From Acidimicrobiia bacterium (GTDB taxonomy: Bacteria; Actinomycetota; Acidimicrobiia; Spongiisociales; UBA5794): a DNA stretch of 14,424 nt. Within the stretch, counting starts at the first letter, position 1, and the number at the start of each line of letters is the position of its first letter. The notes under the pieces were generated by a model. It worked only from the letters and a program-made list of their open reading frames with translations. It was not told the DNA's origin and searched no databases. The stretch spans positions 1 through 14,424 of the forward strand of contig JABDIW010000131.1 in the NCBI GenBank assembly GCA_013003515.1, in the 5' to 3' direction. The position numbers and the translations under genes were made by a program. Of this stretch, positions 7,002-14,221 are shown piece by piece.

Positions 7002-8917
7002 TGGGTGGCGGCCGTCGTCTGGAACCCGGGGAAGTGTTGCGCCACGAGAGCGTCGAATGGCTCGGTCGGGAGCAACACGTTTGCGCCAGTGGTCGTGATG
7101 TGGCCGGTGACGGGGATCGCGAACCTGGTGAAGTCACCGGCTCCCAGTTCGCGCATGCTCCACGCCAGACTGACGGCTTCACCGATGCCGATGGATTCAT
7201 CCAGCGTGAAGGCCTCAGAGAGCTCTCCGACGACGGCAGCGAGTTGTGCGGGGTTTCGCATCTGCTGCATCTTGGAGAACATCTGGATGATGACGTCCTG
7301 CTGTCGCGTGTTCCGGGTGAGGTCGTTGACTCCTTGCATGGACCGCCACGTGCCATCGACGAGCTCCTGTGTCTGGCGGGAACGGACCCACTTGAGAGTG
7401 GTCTCGCCGTCGTATACGCCGCAGCCGGCGGGCAGGCTCAAACCGAGGCTCGTCTTCCCGCTGCGCACGGGATTCGAGACGCAGATCTCGATACCCCCGA
7501 CGGCGTCGATGATGTTCTCGAAACCCTCGAAGTCGAACAGTGCAACGTGATCGACTTCGATCCCCGTGAAGTCCTCGACGTTGATGGACATGAGCTCCAA
7601 CCCGGTGGCGGTCGAGCCGCAGCCGCGTAGCCCGGCGTTGATGCGGGTGTAACCGTTGGTACAGGCATTGGGCAGAAACAGGTCTCTGGGTAGAGAGACC
7701 ATCCCTGGCGATGAGCCATCGGTGGGGAGGAGAACCAGGATGATGACGTCGGCTCGGCCCGTCACGACGTCAGGTGTATCGCTGTCGCTTCCGAGGATGA
7801 GGAACGTTTCGAACGAAGCGGTGTCGACAGGTCCCGAAGGGTCAACGGAGTCGGCGATCGCCGGTGCCAGCTGGTCGATGTCGATGGAGCCGTCGGGCGC
7901 GGCATCCGTGTCCGGCGCGGTCGCAGCCAGGTCGACACGGGCGGCCCGCGTATCGACTTCGGCTCTCTCCACTCCCAGCCACTTGGTCCAGATCGACACC
8001 CCGGTCCAGGCCGTGTAGGCCACCATGAGGAGGACCGCGGTGGCTGTGAACCGGCGGAACAACCTCCACCCTGTAGGGCCGGAGGCCGGCCTTCCCCTGT
8101 TGACGACGTAGCCGACGACCGGTGCGCCGATCTCGTCGAGGGTGTCGCGGGCGCGTGTCGCCGCGTCTCGAGAGCCGGTGGGTGGAACGACGAGCAACGT
8201 CCCATCGGCATGGGCCGCCAGCTCCCGGGGGATGCCATCGAAGGTCGCCGAGGGTGCATCGATGATGATCAGATCGGCTCGTTCGCCGACCCGGTCGACC
8301 ACACCGGCGAGATGGGGAGATGCGAGGTCGGCGACCTCGCCGGCATCGGAACCGATGGGGATCATCGGCAGCCGGGTGTCACCGCCGAGATTCCACATCC
8401 GTGCCGCATCCTCCAGGCCGGCCGTGCCCGCTGCGATGTCGTACAGACCGGGTGTGGTGCCTGTGCCATTGAACCGTGACAGGGTGCTGGCGATGCGATC
8501 GGCATCGACGAGCAGGACCCGGCGTCCGGCCCGGCTCGATGCGATGGCGAGGTTGAGGGCGACCGTGGTCGCCCCTTGGCCCGGGGCAGGGCTGGTGACG
8601 AGCAACACCTGGACATCTGGCAGCTGGGCGACGGCATCGGCGATGGGTCCGTATCCGCCATCCACCGATCCGATGGAGAGTGCGGGCGCTGGACCAGTGT
8701 CGCCGTGGTCGGGGATGGATCCCAACGACGGCACTCCGAGATCCGCGGCTGCATCTCGGCGTCTGATGACGAACCACCACCAGATGGCTACGGCGATGCC
8801 GGCTGAGGTGGCGGCGGCGATCAGGGCCGACGTCAGGCCCGACCACACGACGGACGTGATTGCGAACGCGAGCGCGGCGACGGCAAAGACCGCGAGGTAT
8901 TCGGCGAAACGCTTCAT
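6998..8917 (-). CDS. Fusion of a BY-kinase/MinD-like P-loop domain with a LytR-CpsA-Psr (LCP) domain
   Basis: The 639-residue protein has, in order: two N-terminal helices (about 6-26 and 30-51) and an RRR stop; a CpsD/Wzc-like P-loop domain (about 100-275); a third helix (about 291-311) preceded by RLFRRF; a polar linker; and an LCP domain (about 370-550) with a tail. The P-loop domain shows VTSPAPGQGATTVALNLA at the Walker A site (Ala116 replaces the lysine), VLLVDAD (Walker A', 134-140) and ADLIIIDAP (Walker B, 214-222). The LCP part shows FLILGSDSD, GRADVIILVLL (Arg388, Asp390), SLPRD (Arg411), RIN (425-427), DAVGGIEI, WVRSR (Arg512, Arg514) and LTRNTRQQDVI. LCP enzymes transfer lipid-linked glycans to peptidoglycan or related acceptors. 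Topology puts the P-loop domain in the cytoplasm and LCP outside, as each should be. There is no Tyr-rich C-terminal cluster. The gene is followed by the anchored-protein gene (GTGA overlap) and is divergent from the capD-like gene. Confidence 0.88.
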   Translation of the reverse strand: MKRFAEYLAVFAVAALAFAITSVVWSGLTSALIAAATSAGIAVAIWWWFVIRRRDAAADLGVPSLGSIPDHGDTGPAPALSIGSVDGGYGPIADAVAQLPDVQVLLVTSPAPGQGATTVALNLAIASSRAGRRVLLVDADRIASTLSRFNGTGTTPGLYDIAAGTAGLEDAARMWNLGGDTRLPMIPIGSDAGEVADLASPHLAGVVDRVGERADLIIIDAPSATFDGIPRELAAHADGTLLVVPPTGSRDAATRARDTLDEIGAPVVGYVVNRGRPASGPTGWRLFRRFTATAVLLMVAYTAWTGVSIWTKWLGVERAEVDTRAARVDLAATAPDTDAAPDGSIDIDQLAPAIADSVDPSGPVDTASFETFLILGSDSDTPDVVTGRADVIILVLLPTDGSSPGMVSLPRDLFLPNACTNGYTRINAGLRGCGSTATGLELMSINVEDFTGIEVDHVALFDFEGFENIIDAVGGIEICVSNPVRSGKTSLGLSLPAGCGVYDGETTLKWVRSRQTQELVDGTWRSMQGVNDLTRNTRQQDVIIQMFSKMQQMRNPAQLAAVVGELSEAFTLDESIGIGEAVSLAWSMRELGAGDFTRFAIPVTGHITTTGANVLLPTEPFDALVAQHFPGFQTTAATQ

Positions 8918-9075
8918 GAGGTTTGTGAGATCCCTGCTTGTCGGGCAGTATGGTGAGGAACCGGATCCAGAGGGGGTCTGGCGGCCGGTAACGGTCGCTT
9001 CTACCGCTCAATCCGCCTCCGGTTCGTGGCGATGATATAGCCTGTGAGGGGTTTCAGGGCCGACCCAATCGATCC
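8918..9075. promoter_or_regulatory. Divergent intergenic region between the LCP fusion gene and the CapD-like gene
   Basis: This 158-base gap must hold promoters for both divergent transcription units. On the plus strand TATAGCCT at 9036-9043 contains a -10-like element (TATAGC or TAGCCT), with transcription likely starting near 9050 and a short leader before GTG 9076. On the minus strand CATACT (8948-8953 read in reverse complement) is a weak candidate for the LCP fusion gene. I see no clear -35 element or inverted-repeat operator. Confidence 0.4.
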
Positions 9076-10938
9076 GTGCCCGACATGATGCTCAAACGCA
9101 AAATCGACGCGCCGCTTCGCATCCCCGTGTTTCTCGTCGCCGCGGCCGACGCCGTGTTCTGGGTGACGGTGCTCACCATCGCCGTCTTTGCACGCCACGC
9201 GTTCGTCTGGGACAGGGTCAACATTGCCAGCCTTCTCGTGCTCGGCCTCGTCGCTGCCGTCACTCATCTCTCGGTGGGGTATGCCAGTGGCATGTACCTG
9301 GGCCGTTTCCGTTTCGCTTCGTTCGAGGAGACGGGGGCCTTCGTCGGTGTCGTCGCTGTCACGACCGGTGTTCTCGTCGTCGTCAACCTGGCTGCTGCGC
9401 AACCGAATCTCGTTCCTTCGAGCGCAGTCTTTGCGGCAGCGGCGTACCAGGTAGTCCTCGGCCTCGGGCTCCGGTACACGTTGCGCCTGCTCCGGCAGGT
9501 GCGCCGGCTGTCGCATCACCCCAGAGAGCACCGCGGCCTCATCTTTGGTGCTGGTGATGCGGGAAGTCAGGTGGCCCGGGTCCTCATGGAGGCCCCAGGT
9601 TCGGACGTCCAGCCTGTCGCCGTCCTCGACGACGACATCACCAAGGATCGGCTCGAGGTCCAGGGCCTCAGGGTCGTCGGAACCAGGGCATCGATAGCCG
9701 AGGCTGCTCGCAGATTCCGCGCGGACATGCTGATCGTCGCCATCCCCTCGGCGTCGCCGTCCGATGTGAACGAGGTCGCCGAGATCGCACAGAAGGCCGG
9801 TTTGCTGGTTCGGATCCTCCCGCCGGTCGCCGATGTGCTCACCGAAGGCAACGTGCGCGTTGGCGACATTCGCGACTTCGCTCTTGCCGACTTCCTGGGT
9901 CGACCCGAGGTCGAGACGGATGTCGAGTCGATCGCCGGCTACCTCACAGGCAAGCGGGTTCTTGTGACCGGTGCTGGAGGCTCCATCGGCTCAGTCCTCA
10001 CCCGGATGATCGCCAAGTACGAGCCATCCGAGCTGATGATGCTCGATCGCGACGAGACCGCCCTTCACAGCCTGCAACTCGAGCTCGAAGGTAGAGCGCT
10101 GCTCGACAGCCCGAATCTCGTCCTCGCCGATATCCGCGACCTGGACGCGCTTCGCCGCGTGTTCAGCGAGCGGCGGCCCGACGTTGTGTTCCACGCTGCG
10201 GCCCTCAAGCACCTGACCATGCTGGAACGGTTCCCGGTGGAAGCTGTGAAGACGAATGTGTTCGGAACCCGGAACGTCCTCCAGGCAGCGCTCGAGGCGG
10301 GCGTCGATCGTGTCGTGAATGTCTCGACCGACAAGGCTGCAGATCCCACGAGCATGCTTGGCGCATCCAAGCGCCTTGCCGAGATGGTGACGGCGTCATA
10401 CGCAGCTCGGAACGCCAAGGTCTTCATGTCGGTGCGCTTCGGCAATGTGTTGGGGAGCCGCGGGTCCGTCATACCGACGTTGCGAAAGCAGATCGAGGAG
10501 GGTGGACCGCTCACCATCACTCACCCGGAGGTCACGCGCTATTTCATGACGATCGAGGAAGCTGCTCAGCTGGTCATCCAAGCGGGGAGCATCGGTAGCG
10601 ACGGTGAGGTCCTTGTCCTCGACATGGGGACTCCGGTGAGGATCGTCGACCTGGCCCGGCAGCTCGCTCTCGAGATGCGCCCGGGGGTCGAGATCCCGAT
10701 GGAGTTCACCGGGCTGCGCCCGGGAGAGAAGCTCCACGAAGTCCTGTCGGCTCCCGCCGAGGAGCCCTTGCGTCGTCCCCACCCGCTCATCACGAGCTAT
10801 CCGGTGGAGCCGATGGGGTCCGATGAGATTGCCGTGCTCAGCGGCATCTCTGATCCGGACCTGATGCGCGAGCTGACCTGGAAGCTCGTTACCGGCGCTG
10901 CGTTCGAGGCTCCGGTCCCGGCCACCGTCGAGATTTGA
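9076..10938 (+). CDS. Membrane-bound nucleotide-sugar 4,6-dehydratase, CapD/WbpM/PglF family
   Basis: Members of this family convert UDP-GlcNAc to a 4-keto-6-deoxy sugar, an early step toward diamino or other deoxy sugars for surface glycans. The length of 620 residues matches the long membrane-anchored form. About four N-terminal helices (about 14-135) precede a first NAD-binding-like fold (LIFGAGDAGSQ, 155-165) and then the catalytic short-chain dehydrogenase domain from about 292 (VLVTGAGGSIGS). The signature VSTDKAADPTSMLGASKRLAE at about 416-435 contains Thr418-Asp419-Lys420 and Lys432. The residue four before Lys432, Met in WbpM/PglF and Tyr in ordinary dehydrogenases, is Leu428 here. 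A conserved GLRPGEKLHE (546-555) follows. The start is uncertain: GTG 9076 and ATG 9085 are both possible and neither has a ribosome binding site. The stop overlaps the next start by one base (TGATG). Confidence 0.9.
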   Translation: MPDMMLKRKIDAPLRIPVFLVAAADAVFWVTVLTIAVFARHAFVWDRVNIASLLVLGLVAAVTHLSVGYASGMYLGRFRFASFEETGAFVGVVAVTTGVLVVVNLAAAQPNLVPSSAVFAAAAYQVVLGLGLRYTLRLLRQVRRLSHHPREHRGLIFGAGDAGSQVARVLMEAPGSDVQPVAVLDDDITKDRLEVQGLRVVGTRASIAEAARRFRADMLIVAIPSASPSDVNEVAEIAQKAGLLVRILPPVADVLTEGNVRVGDIRDFALADFLGRPEVETDVESIAGYLTGKRVLVTGAGGSIGSVLTRMIAKYEPSELMMLDRDETALHSLQLELEGRALLDSPNLVLADIRDLDALRRVFSERRPDVVFHAAALKHLTMLERFPVEAVKTNVFGTRNVLQAALEAGVDRVVNVSTDKAADPTSMLGASKRLAEMVTASYAARNAKVFMSVRFGNVLGSRGSVIPTLRKQIEEGGPLTITHPEVTRYFMTIEEAAQLVIQAGSIGSDGEVLVLDMGTPVRIVDLARQLALEMRPGVEIPMEFTGLRPGEKLHEVLSAPAEEPLRRPHPLITSYPVEPMGSDEIAVLSGISDPDLMRELTWKLVTGAAFEAPVPATVEI

Positions 10939-11930
10939 TGTCTCCCGTCCTGGGGGCCGTCGTCACGGCCGTCGTCGTATCGGCGGTCCTCGCCCTCCTG
11001 GTGCCGTGGCTTCGTCGCCGCGGAGTCCTGGACATTCCCGGCAGCCGGTCCAGTCACGAGGTACCGACTCCACGCGGTGGTGGCCTTGCGGTCATGGTCG
11101 GCGTCAGCGTCGGCTATGTCGTTGCGGGCGGAGACTCTGCGATCGTCATCGGTCTTGGCGTTGCGGCGGGTCTCATCGGATTGGCGGACGACATCTCGGG
11201 GCTCTCGGCACGGGTCCGCCTCGCCGGCCAGGTCGTGATCGTTGGTGTGGCTGTGCCTTTTCTGCTGGCTGACCTCACCTGGGCGTGGTACTGGCAGGTT
11301 GCGTTCGGTGCCGTTGTCTTTCTCGGAGCCGTCGGCTTCATCAACGCCTTCAACTTCATGGACGGCATCAACGGCATATCCGGGGTGCAGCTCCTCATCG
11401 CCGGCGGTGCATGGTGTGTCGTCGGGGTGGTCGAGGACCTTGATTCGGTGACCGTTGCGGGCGCCGTGACCGCCGCTGCAGCCGTTGCGTTCCTGCCGTG
11501 GAACTTCCCCCGGGCCAGGGTCTTTCTCGGCGACGTCGGCTCCTACTTCTCGGGAGCCTGGCTGTCGGCCGTAGCGGTGGTGGCAACCGTTCATGGGGCT
11601 CCTGTCGAAGCGATGGCAGCTCCGCTGCTGGTGTACGTGGCCGACACGGTGACGACGCTCCTCAGACGACGGGTGCAGGGTGAGTCGTTGACCTCGGCGC
11701 ATCGCGATCACACCTACCAGCGACTGCTCCTCGACGGATGGGACCACGCCAGGGTGACGGGCATCGCCGGGCTGTTCATGGTCCTGGCGTCGGTTGGTGG
11801 CATCGCCTCGGTCACCGACTCGTGGGGGCTGCGAGTCGGCGGCTGGGCGGTGATCGCTGCGGCAGTCACCGGCTATCTGCTGATGCCTCGCATGGCCTCC
11901 AATCGAACCCGCGATGCCGTTGCCCGATAG
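10938..11930 (+). CDS. Polyprenyl-phosphate sugar-1-phosphate transferase (WecA/WbpL/MraY family, glycosyltransferase 4)
   Basis: This integral membrane enzyme should transfer a HexNAc-1-phosphate from a UDP-sugar to undecaprenyl (or decaprenyl) phosphate, starting a lipid-linked glycan on the cytoplasmic side. The 330-residue protein has about ten to eleven predicted helices and all family motifs: DIPGSRSSHEVPTPRGGG (32-49), GLADDISGL with Asp84-Asp85, NAFNFMDGINGISG (136-149), FLGDVGS with Asp199, and HRDHTYQRL with His255 and His258 in the last catalytic loop. The RSSHxxPTPRGGG form is closer to WbpL/WecA/TagO than to MraY, so a surface polymer rather than peptidoglycan is the likely product. 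I chose the ATG in TGATG at 10938, which overlaps the stop of the dehydratase gene. A TTG three bases earlier is less likely. The pairing with the dehydratase suggests that its product may be the priming sugar. Confidence 0.9.
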   Translation: MSPVLGAVVTAVVVSAVLALLVPWLRRRGVLDIPGSRSSHEVPTPRGGGLAVMVGVSVGYVVAGGDSAIVIGLGVAAGLIGLADDISGLSARVRLAGQVVIVGVAVPFLLADLTWAWYWQVAFGAVVFLGAVGFINAFNFMDGINGISGVQLLIAGGAWCVVGVVEDLDSVTVAGAVTAAAAVAFLPWNFPRARVFLGDVGSYFSGAWLSAVAVVATVHGAPVEAMAAPLLVYVADTVTTLLRRRVQGESLTSAHRDHTYQRLLLDGWDHARVTGIAGLFMVLASVGGIASVTDSWGLRVGGWAVIAAAVTGYLLMPRMASNRTRDAVAR

Positions 11931-11954
11931 CCGCAGCTCCCGGGGATCTGCGGC
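11930..11954 (+). terminator. Inverted repeat at the end of the sugar-phosphate transferase gene, possible weak terminator
   Basis: GCCGCAG (11930-11936) and CTGCGGC (11948-11954) form a perfect 7-base stem around an 11-base loop that itself holds CCCGGG. The stem begins at the last base of the TAG stop codon. There is no T-run after it, so termination would be weak; it may instead stabilise the 3' end of the upstream message. Confidence 0.3.
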
Positions 11955-11972
11955 GACCCCATCCCGGCGACA

Positions 11973-11978
11973 TAAGAT
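11973..11978 (+). promoter_or_regulatory. -10 element for a leaderless transcript of the UDP-sugar dehydrogenase gene
   Basis: TAAGAT fits TANNNT and ends six bases before the ATG at 11985. Transcription would begin at or beside the start codon. The ATG has no ribosome binding site, which fits the leaderless pattern common in actinobacteria. No -35 element is clear. Confidence 0.5.
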
Positions 11979-11984
11979 GATCGG

Positions 11985-13247
11985 ATGAACAGCAAGTTCG
12001 ACCTCGCCGTGATGGGTCTGGGGTATGTCGGGCTGCCCCTCGTCGTTGAAGCGGCTCGAGCGGGTCTCCGCGTCTACGGCTTCGATGTCGACGGGGCAAA
12101 GGTCGCTTCGCTCACGGCCGGGGTCAGCTACGTCGAGGACATCTCCGATGCAGATGTTGCGGAGGCATTGGCGGCAGGCTTCGTCGCCGGTACGGATCCC
12201 GAATCCTTGGGTCAGGCCGCCGCAGTGATCATCGCCGTGCCAACCCCCCTTCGCGATCACCTGCCCGATCTGTCAGCGGTTCGCGCCGCTGCGGGAGAGC
12301 TGGCGTCGGTGCTCGAGCCGGGGCAACTCGTCGTTCTGGAGTCGACCACCTATCCCGGCACCACCGAGGAGGAACTGCGTCCTCTTCTCGAGACCGGATC
12401 CGGTCTGAGTGCCGACATCGATTTCACCCTCGCCTACTCCCCGGAGCGCATCGATCCTGGCAACGAGACCTGGGGGTTGCGGAACACGCCGAAGCTGGTG
12501 GCCGGCATCGATGACCGATCGACCGACGCTGCCGTCGAGCTGTATTCGATGATCTGTGACGAGGTCGTCCCCCTGAGCGGCACCAGGGAGGCCGAGATGG
12601 CCAAGCTGCTCGAGAACACCTACCGGCACGTGAACATCGCCCTCGTCAACGAACTCGCCATCTTCTGTCGTGATCTGGGGGTGGACATCTGGGACGTCAT
12701 TCGCGGTGCGGCGACGAAGCCCTTCGGCTTCCAGGCCTTCACGCCGGGCCCGGGCGTCGGTGGGCACTGCATCCCGATAGACCCTGGATACCTCTCCTAC
12801 AAGGTCCGCCAGCTCGGTTATCAGTTCCGACTGGTCGAGCTGGCCCAGGACATCAACAACCGGATGCCGGCATACGTGGTGGAGCGAATCACCGGTCTCC
12901 TCAACGACGCCGGTAGGTCCGTGAGGGGCGCCCGGGTCGTTGTGTTCGGTGTGGCCTACAAGGGTGGCGTTGGGGACACCCGCGAGTCGCCGGCGGTGTT
13001 CGTAGTCGAGCGGTTGCTTGCATTGGGAGCGGACGTCTCGTATGTCGATCCGTATGTCGACAAGGTCGAGATCGCGGGAGAGATCGTGCCCTCGCTGCCG
13101 TATTCGCCCGATGCCGCTGCTGATGCCGATATCGGGGTGTTGCTGACGCTCCACCCGGAATTCGACGTGGACGCCATTGCAGCGGCGGCCCCTCACTTCC
13201 TCGACACCCGTGGCGTGGTAGCACCGGGCATCGGTGAGCGGCTGTGA
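11985..13247 (+). CDS. wbpA: UDP-sugar 6-dehydrogenase, WbpA-like (probably UDP-N-acetylglucosamine 6-dehydrogenase)
   Basis: The enzyme oxidises C6 of a UDP-hexose to a uronic acid with two NAD+. The 420-residue protein has the N-terminal NAD fold (VMGLGYVGLPL, 9-19), ESTTYPGTT (119-127), SPERIDPGN (152-160), Lys207 in the central helix (KLLENTYRHVNIAL), and the catalytic Cys262 in GPGVGGHCIPIDPGYL. The C-terminal domain has FGVAYKGGVGDTRESP (321-336). ESTTYPGTT and HCIPIDP are the forms seen in the UDP-N-acetylhexosamine branch (WbpA, TviB, WecC) rather than UDP-glucose dehydrogenase. The WbpB-like gene directly downstream favours UDP-GlcNAc as substrate. It appears to have its own promoter, 54 bases after the previous gene, and overlaps the next gene by four bases (GTGA). 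Confidence 0.88.
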   Translation: MNSKFDLAVMGLGYVGLPLVVEAARAGLRVYGFDVDGAKVASLTAGVSYVEDISDADVAEALAAGFVAGTDPESLGQAAAVIIAVPTPLRDHLPDLSAVRAAAGELASVLEPGQLVVLESTTYPGTTEEELRPLLETGSGLSADIDFTLAYSPERIDPGNETWGLRNTPKLVAGIDDRSTDAAVELYSMICDEVVPLSGTREAEMAKLLENTYRHVNIALVNELAIFCRDLGVDIWDVIRGAATKPFGFQAFTPGPGVGGHCIPIDPGYLSYKVRQLGYQFRLVELAQDINNRMPAYVVERITGLLNDAGRSVRGARVVVFGVAYKGGVGDTRESPAVFVVERLLALGADVSYVDPYVDKVEIAGEIVPSLPYSPDAAADADIGVLLTLHPEFDVDAIAAAAPHFLDTRGVVAPGIGERL

Positions 13248-14218
13248 GCGATTCGGTCCCTCGCGTCGGCTTGGTCGGTGTTGGCTACTGGGGTAAGAAC
13301 CTGGCACGCAACTTCTCGAGCCTTGGCGCGCTCGCCGCGATCTGTGATTCCCGGGACGAGACGCTGGCGGAAATGGCGACGCTGCACCCCGAGGCGGAAG
13401 CACTCTCGTCCTATGACCGGTTGCTCGCCGATGAGTCGATCGATGCGGTGGCCATCGCCTCGCCCGCTGTCGAGCACGAGAGCATGGTGAGGCGGGCGCT
13501 CGAGGCCGGGAAGGACGTCTTCGTCGAGAAGCCTCTGGCACTGTCGGCCGCTGCGGGGCGGGATCTCGTCGATCTCGCCGCGGAGTCGAGTCGCATCCTG
13601 ATGGTGGGCCACCTTCTCTGGTACCACCCTGCGGTGCTTCGCCTCGAAGAGCTCGTGACCAAGGGGGACCTCGGCCGGCTCCAGTACATCTACAGCCATC
13701 GTCTCAACCTGGGCCGCTTCCGCTCTGAGGAGAACATCCTCTGGTCGTTCGCTCCCCACGATTTCTCGGTGGTCCTGGGGTTGGTCGGGGAGACTCCCAC
13801 TCACGTCGGGTCCCAGGGCGGTGCCTATCTCAATCACGATGTGGCAGACGTGACGACGAGCGAACTCGCATTTCCCTCCGGTGTCAAAGGTCATGTGTTC
13901 GTGTCTTGGCTCCATCCGTTCAAGGAGCAGCGGTTGGTCGTGGTCGGTTCGGAGGCCATGGCCGTGTTCGAGGACACGTCGCCGGGGCACAAATTGCTGC
14001 TCTATCCGCATCGGATCGACTGGCACGAAGGGATGCCGGTGCCGTCTCGAGCCGATGCACAACCAGTGGACTACGACGACAGCGAGGAGCCGCTACGAGT
14101 CGAGTGCGCCCACTTCCTGGAGTGCGTCGTCACGCGGTCGACGCCGCGGACCGATGGCGAAGAGGGTCTGAGGGTGCTCGAAGTCCTCGAACGATGCCAG
14201 GCTGCGTTGGAGCGCTGA
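13244..14218 (+). CDS. wbpB: Gfo/Idh/MocA-family oxidoreductase, WbpB/WlbA-like UDP-GlcNAc-uronate 3-dehydrogenase
   Basis: In the WbpA/WbpB pathway this enzyme oxidises C3 of UDP-GlcNAc-uronic acid, giving the 3-keto sugar that an aminotransferase then aminates. The 324-residue protein begins with an NAD-binding fold (VGLVGVGYWGKNLARNF, 8-24) and has the family EKP motif (95-97). A substrate-binding domain with DLGRLQYIYSHRLNLGR (142-158), then NILWSFAPHDFSVV including His172, resembles WlbA/WbpB closely. The start is a GTG overlapping the upstream stop (GTGA), so the two proteins are probably coupled and work in sequence. The matching aminotransferase, acetyltransferase and epimerase (WbpE, WbpD, WbpI) are not in the window. 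Substrate choice is inferred from motifs and the WbpA neighbour; other Gfo/Idh/MocA activities cannot be excluded. Confidence 0.82.
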   Translation: MSDSVPRVGLVGVGYWGKNLARNFSSLGALAAICDSRDETLAEMATLHPEAEALSSYDRLLADESIDAVAIASPAVEHESMVRRALEAGKDVFVEKPLALSAAAGRDLVDLAAESSRILMVGHLLWYHPAVLRLEELVTKGDLGRLQYIYSHRLNLGRFRSEENILWSFAPHDFSVVLGLVGETPTHVGSQGGAYLNHDVADVTTSELAFPSGVKGHVFVSWLHPFKEQRLVVVGSEAMAVFEDTSPGHKLLLYPHRIDWHEGMPVPSRADAQPVDYDDSEEPLRVECAHFLECVVTRSTPRTDGEEGLRVLEVLERCQAALER

Positions 14219-14221
14219 GCC

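Noticed and set aside
6045..7550. Plus-strand open frame of 501 codons opposite the anchored protein and LCP domain
   Set aside because: The minus-strand reading has a membrane helix and complete LCP motifs; the plus-strand reading is low in structure and has no motif.
8918..9075. Riboswitch or small RNA in the longest intergenic region
   Set aside because: I found no conserved aptamer-like pairing or terminator structure by eye; only weak promoter elements are visible.
10797..12260. Long minus-strand open frame (487 codons) across the transferase and WbpA-like genes
   Set aside because: It is opposite two genes with clear family motifs; its composition (His/Arg/Asp/Gly) is that of an antisense shadow.
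12273..13541. Minus-strand open frame of 422 codons opposite the WbpA and WbpB genes
   Set aside because: The plus-strand genes are intact with catalytic residues; the antisense reading is Arg/Pro/His rich without motifs.
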